In this document: piece after piece, positions 56,995 through 64,000 of the stretch
Layout: every line of letters starts with the position of its first letter
How positions within the stretch are numbered: position 1 is the first letter of the stretch
DNA from: Methanobacteriota archaeon
GTDB taxonomy: Archaea > Halobacteriota > Methanosarcinia > Methanosarcinales > Methanosarcinaceae
DNA: 64,000 bases
NCBI GenBank assembly: GCA_016841625.1
Contig: JAENYU010000005.1
Location: forward strand, 1 to 64,000
Reading direction: 5' to 3'
The notes under the pieces: generated by a model
What the model was told of the DNA's origin: nothing
Databases searched by the model: none
What the model saw: the letters and a program-made list of their open reading frames with translations, nothing else
Program-made: the position numbers and the translations under genes

Positions 56995-57993
56995 TTAACT
57001 GTCCAGGGAGCAGATCGGTGCGGCTACCCGCACATATTCGGTAGTATCTTTTATTCTATCAATATGCCTTTGAGCCTTGAGTATGGTCTCTCCGGACAGT
57101 CCGGTGTTCTTCTCAATTACTTCCAGGGGCAGTTGATGTTCCTGACCATACAGTAATTGATCCATGACATGGATGGGCATGCGCCAGTAGAAGTCCTCAT
57201 CAGAGGTGTAGTGGCTCCAGGTGTCAGCACTTGGAGGCCGCCGTATAATCTCTTCGTTGACATTGAGATATTTTGCCAGAGCATAGACCCTGGTCTTATA
57301 GCAATCCGCCAGGGGTTCGATATCAACGCCCCCGTCCCCGTATTTCACGAACTGACCAAGAACCATTTCTGTCTTGTTGGTTGTACCGCAAACGGCATAG
57401 TTCATCTTCTCAGCGTACATATACTGGACTATCATTCTGGACCTCTGTTTGACGTTCTGCAGTCCGATCAGTTCCAGATAATCGTTTGCCTTCAACCTGT
57501 ATTTTCCAACTGACTCTCCGTCTTTTATCAACTTTATATACGGAACGTTCAACAATCCCTGGTTCAGGAAATCAGGCAGTACCAGGGACGTTTTGTGGAT
57601 TTCGGGGTCATATTCGGGGCAGGTCCTCTTTATGATCTGGTCCTTCTTCTCATAGATATCAAGTGATTCCAGTATAGGAGAGATAGGAACCTCTTCATAA
57701 GACACTCCCAGGTTTTCACAGATTTCTGCCCCAAGAGTTTTACTCGAAGGAGCCGATTCTTTTTCAGGAAGGAGCAGGCCGTAAACGTTGTCCTTTCCAA
57801 GTTCCTGTACGGAAAGCGTAAGAGTTACGGCTGAATCAACTCCTCCCGAAACTCCTATGACCACCCCCTTTTTCTTAAAACCGACAACATGGTCTTTGAT
57901 AAAGCCCCTTAGCTCCATTGCAAGTTTTTCAATGTCCCCGTTAAGTTTGTCCATTATTTGCGTGTCCATTAATTGCATATCCATTATTGGCAT
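56995..57993 (-). CDS. NadE-family ammonia-dependent amide synthase
   Basis: A 332-residue member of the NAD synthase family: PP-loop GVSGGVDSAVTLTL (about residues 48-61), ATP-site TTNKTEMVLGQFVKYGDGG and DIEPLADCYKTRVYALA. It lacks a glutaminase domain, so it would use free ammonia. It could be the organism's NAD synthase, but it is longer than typical archaeal NadE (about 250-280 residues), with an insertion around residues 115-150, and lies in a carrier-protein cluster; a specialised amidation of a pathway intermediate is a real alternative. The start is uncertain because of several Met (MPIMDMQLMDTQIMDK). Confidence 0.78.
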   Translation of the reverse strand: MPIMDMQLMDTQIMDKLNGDIEKLAMELRGFIKDHVVGFKKKGVVIGVSGGVDSAVTLTLSVQELGKDNVYGLLLPEKESAPSSKTLGAEICENLGVSYEEVPISPILESLDIYEKKDQIIKRTCPEYDPEIHKTSLVLPDFLNQGLLNVPYIKLIKDGESVGKYRLKANDYLELIGLQNVKQRSRMIVQYMYAEKMNYAVCGTTNKTEMVLGQFVKYGDGGVDIEPLADCYKTRVYALAKYLNVNEEIIRRPPSADTWSHYTSDEDFYWRMPIHVMDQLLYGQEHQLPLEVIEKNTGLSGETILKAQRHIDRIKDTTEYVRVAAPICSLDS

Positions 57994-58002
57994 GATATTG
58001 CC

Positions 58003-58298
58003 CCCACAATGGTTAGAAGATTCACATTAGATTACAAAGTAAGTAATTTAACCCGTTGATTTTGAGGGGATAGCCCCCGTTAATTTAAAGGGAATAGCCA
58101 CCCTCGATTTTGAGGAAATAGCTCTCATCAATTTTAAGGAAATGGCTACCAATGATCCTGGAATTCTCTTTACTCAGCCAGCAAGAGCCATATTTTTAGT
58201 CACCTGTGTCCAGATCTTGAATGGCAACGGATCAGATATCAGATCTCTGGTAACAGACTTCTGGTAACAGATCTCTGGTAACAGATTTTGAGAGCTAC
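58003..58298. repeat. Intergenic with two tandem-repeat arrays
   Basis: Four 24-base units (58058-58081, 58082-58105, 58106-58129, 58130-58153) of the type GATTTTGAGGAAATAGC followed by C/T-rich bases, then a second array of about three TCTCTGGTAACAGA units of 14-16 bases (58241-58286). They separate the amidotransferase-like gene from the NadE-like gene; no gene is present. Confidence 0.85.
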
Positions 58299-59303
58299 TC
58301 ACCTGTAATTTAGTTTATTTGCAGCTTCCTCTATCAGGGGCTGTGATAGCTCCTGGTGGAGTTTTTCCAGGCCTTCCTCCCTTGACATATCCCCGCTTCG
58401 GACAATTCCTGCTATATCAAAGCCATACGGGTGGATCCCGTATTTTTCCAGATGGTTATAACAGGCAAAAGAATTCAATGTACAGTTGGTTGAATTGCTG
58501 TCATTGAGATCCGGAGGGTTCCACCCGAGCTCCACAAGCGTCTCAATTATTTTACCTTCGTTGTAGTCCCACAGACACAGAGGATGAAGCATCCTCGGAC
58601 CCTCCTTGCCCATATTATCTATCACATCGTTTTTAACCAGGAAGTTCTCACCCCTATCATCGATGCCAATTTTTTGAAGTTGCTTCTCAAAAATATTTCT
58701 GGACCACCGTATAAAATTAGCCTTCAGGGGAATTATGGGATTAGGAGACTGCCCCGGTGTGAAGGCAAACATAATGAAAGGTGCATCCTGAACAATAGCT
58801 TCTTCTATCAACTTCTGTTTGATGATACTGATACAGGTGTTGCATATGTCGCTGGCCCTGTATTTGGCAAACTTGGGGAATGCATCGCGGGATTCCGCGG
58901 CTTTCCGGAACGTTTCGTACAGGGTCTCAGGTTCCATCGTCAGTTTAAAATAATCGGACCCTGTGAGTTCACAGATCTTTTTCGCGTTTTCTACTGCGTT
59001 GTCAGATATAAACCCATTATCAAACTGGACCGCCAGGACCTTCAGGAAAGGATATTCTTTTTTGAGTTTGTGAAGCGTGTATGAAGAGTCCTTGCCCCCG
59101 GAAAGTGCAAAGACCACGTCGTAGTTACCCTTGCCCCCGTATTCCTTGAAGAGTTCTTCCATTTTCGCCAGATATTCACCCTTTTCCTGCGCAGAAAGAG
59201 GGACATACGTCTCGCAAAAATGACAGAGCCCGCTTTCCTCATTGATATCTATGCCTGGTATATCCGAGTCCAGAACACACTTTTTACACACTATTCTTGA
59301 CAT
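58299..59303 (-). CDS. WbpG/PseA-like PP-loop amidotransferase
   Basis: A 334-residue protein of the N-acetyl-sugar amidotransferase type (WbpG, PseA, LPS biosynthesis). It has an N-terminal zinc-type pair CKKCVLD...CHFCETY, the PP-loop FALSGGKDSSYTLHKL (about residues 65-80) and DICNTCISII. WbpG adds an amidino group to acetamido sugars, taking ammonia from a HisH-like glutaminase; none is visible here. It overlaps the AMP-ligase by 20 bases and must be translated with it. Confidence 0.82.
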   Translation of the reverse strand: MSRIVCKKCVLDSDIPGIDINEESGLCHFCETYVPLSAQEKGEYLAKMEELFKEYGGKGNYDVVFALSGGKDSSYTLHKLKKEYPFLKVLAVQFDNGFISDNAVENAKKICELTGSDYFKLTMEPETLYETFRKAAESRDAFPKFAKYRASDICNTCISIIKQKLIEEAIVQDAPFIMFAFTPGQSPNPIIPLKANFIRWSRNIFEKQLQKIGIDDRGENFLVKNDVIDNMGKEGPRMLHPLCLWDYNEGKIIETLVELGWNPPDLNDSNSTNCTLNSFACYNHLEKYGIHPYGFDIAGIVRSGDMSREEGLEKLHQELSQPLIEEAANKLNYR

Positions 59304-60771
59304 TTTGGTACTCCCCTATAATTGACCGATTGGATATCTTCCCATTCTCGCTTAATGGAAGATGGTCGATGAAAAGTATCTCCCTGGGACACAGGTACCC
59401 GGGCAAATTCTTCCGGCAGAATGAAAAAAGAGTATCAATTTCTGTCCCTTCTTTCGGGATGACCATGAGACTGATCGCAGTCCCCATCAGCTCGTGGGAA
59501 ACAGGTACGACAAAAACCCTGGAAACCACCGTGTTATTCTCTATGTGTTTTTCAATTTCCCTCGGATTCACACGATGATCGCCTATTTTAATGAGGTCGT
59601 CCTTTCGGCCAAGCAGGCTGAAATAACCGTTGGGCAATTTCTGTGCCAGGTCCCCCGTGTGCATCCATCCATTTATGAGCTTCTTTTCAGTTGCGATCTC
59701 GTCGTCCAGATAACCCAATAAAATATTCTCGCCCCTGGCAACCAGTTCACCCCTGATGTTCGGCCCTACCTGCCTGTTATCATCATCGAATACGTCAAGC
59801 ATAACACCGGGAATCGGCCTGCCTATCGTATCAACGAACTCGCCCACATCCTCTGACGGCAGGTAGGCCAACCGTGCTGTGGCTTCAGTCTGGCCGTACA
59901 TCGGCAGGATCTCAATACCGGGGCTCAACTCTTTTATCTCTTTCACGGTTAATGCGTCCATTCCCCCCCCTGCGGACGCGGCAGTCCTGACATTTTCAAA
60001 TGCCCTTTTGAACCTCTCAGGATAGCGGAGGAGGATCCGATAGGTACTTGGCACTCCGTAGAATATGGATACTCCCGATTCAACCAGACTGAAGGTAGAT
60101 TCCATAAAATTCATGTTTCCTATTCTGACGGCCCCCCCTGCCATCAGGTGGGAATCGATTATGGAATTTCCAAAAGCATGGTGCGGAGATATTACCAGCG
60201 CTCCCTTATCACCGGAACTTATGCCGAGTACCTCTATTATCGATTCTGCATTTGCTACCAGGTTCCGGTCACTTAACATGACCCCCTTTGGAGTCCCTGT
60301 CGTGCCGGAAGTGTAGAGCACCAGCCTCAGGTCCGGATTGTTGACCTCATTTACTCTATTTTTACGCAGGGTCTTTACTGAACTGTCATTTGAAACAAGA
60401 AGAACTGTTCCAAAACGCCCAAAAAAGTCCTCCCCATATCTCGAGTACTGTGCTTCTGTTGCAATTATATTATTGACATGGGCATTATCAAGAATTTGCT
60501 CCAGACTGAATTTCGGAAATTCGATCGGAAGAGGTATTGCAATGTTGGCTGACCGGTATACTGCCATGAGAATCTTTATATATTGTATGCCGGACTCCGC
60601 CAGGATTGCAAACCTGCAATGCCCGAAGTCCCCTACAGACGAAGCAATGGCATCGATATCTTCATTGAGAAAGCTGTAGGAGATGGAGTTTTTGCCTTCT
60701 TCCAGGGCAATTTGCTGAGGAGTTTTCCTGGCGTATTCCGTGATATAAGCATCGATTCTCATATCTCTCAC
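59284..60771 (-). CDS. AMP-forming acyl/aryl ligase for the carrier protein
   Basis: A 495-residue adenylate-forming enzyme (ANL family). Core motifs are complete: LYTSGTTGTPKGVMLS (A3), MYGQTEATA (A5), HTGDLA (A7), GRKDDLIKIGDHRVNPREIE (A8) and the catalytic Lys in LPLSENGKISNRS (A10). It would activate a carboxylic acid as the adenylate and load it on the ACP, whose gene it overlaps by four bases (ATGA). The specificity pocket cannot be read reliably. NRPS condensation domains are absent. Confidence 0.88.
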   Translation of the reverse strand: MRDMRIDAYITEYARKTPQQIALEEGKNSISYSFLNEDIDAIASSVGDFGHCRFAILAESGIQYIKILMAVYRSANIAIPLPIEFPKFSLEQILDNAHVNNIIATEAQYSRYGEDFFGRFGTVLLVSNDSSVKTLRKNRVNEVNNPDLRLVLYTSGTTGTPKGVMLSDRNLVANAESIIEVLGISSGDKGALVISPHHAFGNSIIDSHLMAGGAVRIGNMNFMESTFSLVESGVSIFYGVPSTYRILLRYPERFKRAFENVRTAASAGGGMDALTVKEIKELSPGIEILPMYGQTEATARLAYLPSEDVGEFVDTIGRPIPGVMLDVFDDDNRQVGPNIRGELVARGENILLGYLDDEIATEKKLINGWMHTGDLAQKLPNGYFSLLGRKDDLIKIGDHRVNPREIEKHIENNTVVSRVFVVPVSHELMGTAISLMVIPKEGTEIDTLFSFCRKNLPGYLCPREILFIDHLPLSENGKISNRSIIGEYQNVKNSV

Positions 60772-61013
60772 TTCGCCAGTTTGACAATCAGGTCAGTGAT
60801 CCCCTGCAGTGAGTCAAAATTTTCCGGCGTCAGCATGTCTTCGGGAATTTCGATGGAATACTGTTCACATATATAGTCCATCAGTTCAAGCAGCCCGATC
60901 GAATCCATGATGCCGTTCTGGGTTAGAGAATCATTATCTTTCAAGCCAATGTTCGCGTCCATAAAAGAACTGTCTTTCAGATAATCAAGTATGTCATTCT
61001 TTATATGTTCCAT
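60768..61013 (-). CDS. Acyl carrier protein
   Basis: An 81-residue acidic four-helix carrier. The phosphopantetheine attachment serine is in GIMDSIGLLELMDYI (about residue 38), and the flanking residues fit D-S-L/I ACP and PCP sites. ACPs are rare in archaea, which do not make fatty acids by the bacterial route. It is the first gene of the ACP-ligase-amidotransferase operon; a phosphopantetheinyl transferase gene lies 0.9 kb upstream. Confidence 0.9.
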   Translation of the reverse strand: MEHIKNDILDYLKDSSFMDANIGLKDNDSLTQNGIMDSIGLLELMDYICEQYSIEIPEDMLTPENFDSLQGITDLIVKLAK

Positions 61014-61901
61014 TCGACCTTAGCCCCCCAATTTCATGTCGTGGATAAAACAATAGGAGTAGTATACACTTCAGTATATCATCGTGTTAATATTCTCATA
61101 AATATTTGAGTAATCCCCATTAGTATTTACGTATTTTCAATTATTTATATTGTTTCTCATATAAATTATTTGTATTGTTTCCCGTATCATTTCTTACATT
61201 GTCCCCCGTGTCAATTATTTATATTATCTCTCATTTCTTAGCTATGTCCCCCATTATATTGTCCCCCCATGACACCTGGCAATGCTAATTATTATATTGT
61301 TCCCATCTTTCATTTTACAACAGTATCTGCCACAACTTCTTATCAAACGCTAGAAGGATAAACAGCAACTACGGGGAGACTTCTCCTGACAAACTTATAC
61401 CCCTGTTCCACTCAATATTGAATCAGTCATGTTTCAATAATCTCAGGCACTGAATAACTGCACTCCAGAACAGTTTGCCACGACAGTAAATCTTTTATTA
61501 TTTTTTTCAATAGGCTAACTTCCAACTATTTTTTGTAAAATTTCTGCCTGTGAGGAAAGGTATCTATAGCCAGACATCAGCAAGTGCTATACAACCCCAA
61601 CAAATAAACTAATATTGAAATAAAATTCCTGAAATGGGTTGAGGAACAATGGTTCTTAAAATGTTTAAAGACAGTTTTATAAAAGGTTCTGTACAGAACC
61701 CCCGCAAAACTCAGAGAATAACAAAGAAAAAGATTACTCCAGGCATTCAAAAAGCATTGTTTTCGTATGTGATTTGAACATAACAGTATCAAATGAATGG
61801 AGTAGGAACATGAACAAGGTAGGAACATGAACAGGGTAGGAACATGAACAGGGCAAGTAAGGGGGTTCAAAAAATCGGAGTTCTAAGGTTTAGAACCAGT
61901 C
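61014..61901. other. Intergenic region upstream of the ACP operon
   Basis: About 890 bases with no supported gene. It is very AT-rich, with a degenerate repeat of the type ATTATTTATATTGTTTCTCA (about 61138-61245) that contains TATA-like elements, and three 17-base units AGGAACATGAACAGGGT at 61804-61854. The frame at 61577-61870 on the minus strand looks non-coding. Confidence 0.55.
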
Positions 61902-62597
61902 TCATAAATAGGCTATTTTCTGAAGACGACTTATATTGATTGCATGCCGGTCGTCATCAGTAATGATAGAAAGTATGTATTTGTTGTCTATTATATGGCT
62001 TGAATGGAAGACATTGTTAAGGTCCAATTCCCTGTGAAAACTGGAAAAAATGTTCTCATTTGAAAACTTGCAATACGCTTCATTCAGGGTCCACGTAGTT
62101 AAAATATCGAGCTCATTTGCGGATTTGTCGATTTGCAAAGTTTTTTTGTGCAGGTATTTTGAAATGTTTGAAAGAGCCCGCTTTTTTCTCAACTCCACAT
62201 CAACCCCCACCTCAACCTTTGATATTACAAGGGTAACAATATTTTCAGTATATGATATACAGATGTGTAATTCTTCATGGCTGCTTACATGGACTTTTCC
62301 GTATTCGTCCTTGTATGTAGCTATATCGGAGGCGGACTGTCCTTTAAGAATGCGGCAAAGAATACATTTCAGGACCATTCTGGAAGTAATGTACCTTTTC
62401 CTGAAATACCCGGTTTTTAATCTCTCCAGATATTCCGTTTCGATTTCATCAAGGTATTCCGTACTCAATGTGCCGTAATCGTCCAGGTCAACTAGAAAGA
62501 TCAGGATATCATTCTGTTCCCATAAGTCTGGTATATTTTCCAGAAGAGTATGTTCCAGAGTAATGGAAGATGCTACCTGTAAATTTTTAGTTTGCAT
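61902..62597 (-). CDS. Sfp-type 4'-phosphopantetheinyl transferase
   Basis: A 231-residue enzyme that would convert apo-ACP to holo-ACP by transferring phosphopantetheine from CoA. The Mg-binding signature GVDVE (VEVGVDVELRKK) and the second motif WTLNEAYCKF (W-x3-E-A-x-x-K) are both present, with HISYT before them as in Sfp (HxSxS/T). It is the only visible partner able to activate the ACP nearby, which supports a functional carrier pathway. Overall similarity to bacterial enzymes looks low. Confidence 0.85.
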   Translation of the reverse strand: MQTKNLQVASSITLEHTLLENIPDLWEQNDILIFLVDLDDYGTLSTEYLDEIETEYLERLKTGYFRKRYITSRMVLKCILCRILKGQSASDIATYKDEYGKVHVSSHEELHICISYTENIVTLVISKVEVGVDVELRKKRALSNISKYLHKKTLQIDKSANELDILTTWTLNEAYCKFSNENIFSSFHRELDLNNVFHSSHIIDNKYILSIITDDDRHAINISRLQKIAYL

Positions 62598-62663
62598 GCC
62601 TGTTCACGAGATACCTGTTACAAAATATCTGTCATAACCCCTATAAAAGCGAGTACCTGCAAA

Positions 62664-63185
62664 TCAGTGAGTTAACCTGTGTCTCAGGTAAATTGCAGAT
62701 AGGAGTACGGCTATCATTAAACCGATAAATTCAATTATGAAACAGGGGCAAAGAGACGGAACATACCCGATCCTGGCCATCTTCAGGAAGTAATCCAGCA
62801 CCCCGCCGTAATAGCAACCCACAGGGAATTCCCAGCCAAAAGCCGGCCAGAAAAAGGTATAGGGCGTATTCCACATGCCGTCTTCAAGCAGGTGGAAAAA
62901 ACAGGCTCCCGATATAAGGAATATACCTGTGTCCCTGCTCTTCCCATAGCTATAGTAACCCAGCAATGCAATAAAAAGACAGAACACAAGCGTATGCCCG
63001 ACAATCCGCCCATTTGCGAGGGTCTCGGCAAAGATCACCCTGCCGACCAGTTTGTCAAGGATGTCCGGCAGCAGGGCTCCGAAAGCTATGTAGCGATAAT
63101 CAAGCCTGCCCCTGAGTGCCGGAAGAATGCGCCCAAGCATGAAGAAAATCCCAATCGTAAAAATGAGATGCCCGAAAATTAACAT
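62664..63185 (-). CDS. YdjM-like membrane metal-dependent hydrolase
   Basis: A 173-residue integral membrane protein with about four to five helices. The pattern FGHLIFTIG...ALLPDILDK...GRIVGHTLVFC...FFHLLEDGMW gives the His and Asp positions of the YdjM/DUF457 family (predicted membrane-bound metal-dependent hydrolases). The substrate is unknown. It precedes the PPTase gene by 67 bases on the same strand, so it may be part of the same unit, but the family is common and a link to the pathway is not certain. Confidence 0.75.
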   Translation of the reverse strand: MLIFGHLIFTIGIFFMLGRILPALRGRLDYRYIAFGALLPDILDKLVGRVIFAETLANGRIVGHTLVFCLFIALLGYYSYGKSRDTGIFLISGACFFHLLEDGMWNTPYTFFWPAFGWEFPVGCYYGGVLDYFLKMARIGYVPSLCPCFIIEFIGLMIAVLLSAIYLRHRLTH

Positions 63186-64000
63186 TGCAAACCCACTGAC
63201 CCATTTGTATAACGAAGCTTTAACCCCAAAAGCTTACCCCGGAAAGCTTATACCCGGACGATTTTTTTTAATTTTTGAGCAGAACTTGCCCGTGAAAACG
63301 GTCGATTACCTCTGTTTAGTTAGAATTAAGGGAACTGCTCAGAAGAGTCTGACCTCATGAAGAACGGTTGTTCCGGATTTGTGTCTTCACAATTTAATAA
63401 GAAGTAATAGTTAAAAATAAGTAAATAGTTTTGGAAACCGAGTTCCTTAAAAATGTTTCTGGAAAGTTATGACGACTGGCTTGATAGCGGTCGTGAGAAA
63501 GCTTATTTCAGTCGAATAACCCACCAGCTTGCTGCGGGGATGGATAACTTCCCCGAGAACCGTTAATGATAATACGATTTATCAATTCCATTTTTTATTT
63601 GTTAACTTCTGCTCGAACTAAATCGTATTAGGGTTATTGTCTCCTTTTACGGAATTTGGAGCGGTGGCGCGAACATACCCCGCCAGCTTGCTGCGGGGTG
63701 CGCCAGTGCAACTTTGATTTTGACAACACATACTGATTTTATACTCCAATATAAACAATCCTCAAAAAGTAATCCTAAAATATATAAACGATAAGGATAT
63801 AGGGTATTCGATTCTCATTACCCTGAAAGGCAGGTTAAATACCTTTATAGCTAAGAATCAAATAGTAATTATAATATAATCCGGGACCAATAATAATTCT
63901 AATTTATCATTAACTGAGGTGTCATAAACTGCAGACTACGGAAGAAAGGGTAAGAGCGAGATTAATTAAGTATCTCGGCAGGGACGATAGCGGGATACGC
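63186..64000. other. Intergenic region, end of window
   Basis: Mostly non-coding. CAGCTTGCTGCGGGG occurs at 63526-63540 and again at about 63682-63696; the second copy forms a hairpin ACCCCGC...GCGGGGT. A 37-codon frame (63453-63566) covers the first copy and may be a gene remnant; it has no clear ribosome binding site. A TATA region (about 63865-63880) precedes the partial gene at the window end. Confidence 0.5.
63929..64000 (+). CDS. Start of an unidentified protein gene (partial)
   Basis: The last 24 codons read (M)QTTEERVRARLIKYLGRDD and run off the window. GAGGTG at 63916-63921 is a good ribosome binding site, but the codon seven bases after it is CTG (63929), not ATG, GTG or TTG. No other in-frame start is present. 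The N terminus resembles that of helical DNA-binding or regulatory proteins, too little to name it. Confidence 0.4.
   Translation, partial: MQTTEERVRARLIKYLGRDDSGIR

Noticed and set aside
53984-63185. Nonribosomal peptide or polyketide synthase cluster
   Set aside because: There is a ligase and a free-standing carrier protein, but no condensation, ketosynthase or thioesterase domain.

Overview
The window is chromosomal DNA of a methanogenic archaeon, almost certainly a Methanosarcina species or a close relative. Direct signs are an A1A0 ATP synthase operon in the order H-I-K-E-C-F-A-B-D-G, archaeal ribosomal proteins (S19e, L39e, L31e, L18a/LX) with eIF6, prefoldin alpha and FtsY, a PAN proteasome ATPase, a DUF1699 protein (a family I know from Methanosarcina), a secreted subtilisin with a PGF-CTERM-like tail, TATA-type promoters, and long AT-rich intergenic spaces full of short tandem repeats.

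Layout. 0.7-7.1 kb: housekeeping and poorly characterised genes (YkgJ-type Cys-cluster protein, archaeal riboflavin reductase, CBS protein, Usp, amidohydrolase, DUF167, Toprim, DUF356) with a probable two-hairpin box H/ACA guide RNA at 5.19-5.37 kb. 8.1-11.9 kb: proA, proB and proC. 12.0-12.75 kb: two candidate small structured RNAs. 13.0-15.7 kb: DUF523/DUF1722 protein, secreted transglutaminase-like protein, PspC. 15.8-20.8 kb, minus strand: the conserved translation/secretion cluster S19e, PDCD5, PP-loop protein, L39e, L31e, eIF6, L18a, prefoldin alpha, FtsY. 21.1-25.8 kb: purA, two DUF131 membrane proteins, PAN, tRNA-Glu. 25.9-31.8 kb: ADP-ribosylglycohydrolase, DUF123 nuclease-like protein, an ACT-ACT-metallo-beta-lactamase fusion, a tnpB-only insertion sequence, a PAP2 phosphatase. 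32-36.7 kb: giant exported subtilase, tRNA-Leu, tRNA-Gly. 37.7-40.5 kb: a very small unlisted membrane gene that looks like ccmD, a ccmE of the CxxxY type, a polyprenyl synthase and a radical SAM protein. 40.5-41.2 kb: decayed transposase. 42-50.6 kb: aha ATP synthase operon with an array of stem-loops after the c-subunit gene. 50.8-53.8 kb: hypF, DUF1699. 54-63.2 kb, minus strand: an acyl-carrier-protein pathway, rare in archaea.

How the genes work together. The aha operon encodes the ion-driven ATP synthase. ProA, ProB and ProC make proline from glutamate. The ccmD/ccmE-like pair points to cytochrome c maturation, and the prenyl synthase beside it may supply a quinone-like carrier such as methanophenazine. 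The 54-63 kb block combines an ACP, its AMP-forming ligase, a WbpG-like PP-loop amidotransferase (these three overlap), a NadE-family amide synthase, a FabG-type reductase, a DUF362 ferredoxin protein, a hexapeptide acyltransferase and a 4'-phosphopantetheinyl transferase. I read it as a pathway that loads an acid on a carrier protein, modifies it and transfers it to a small molecule or surface sugar. This is the best candidate for an undescribed system here; its product cannot be read from the sequence.
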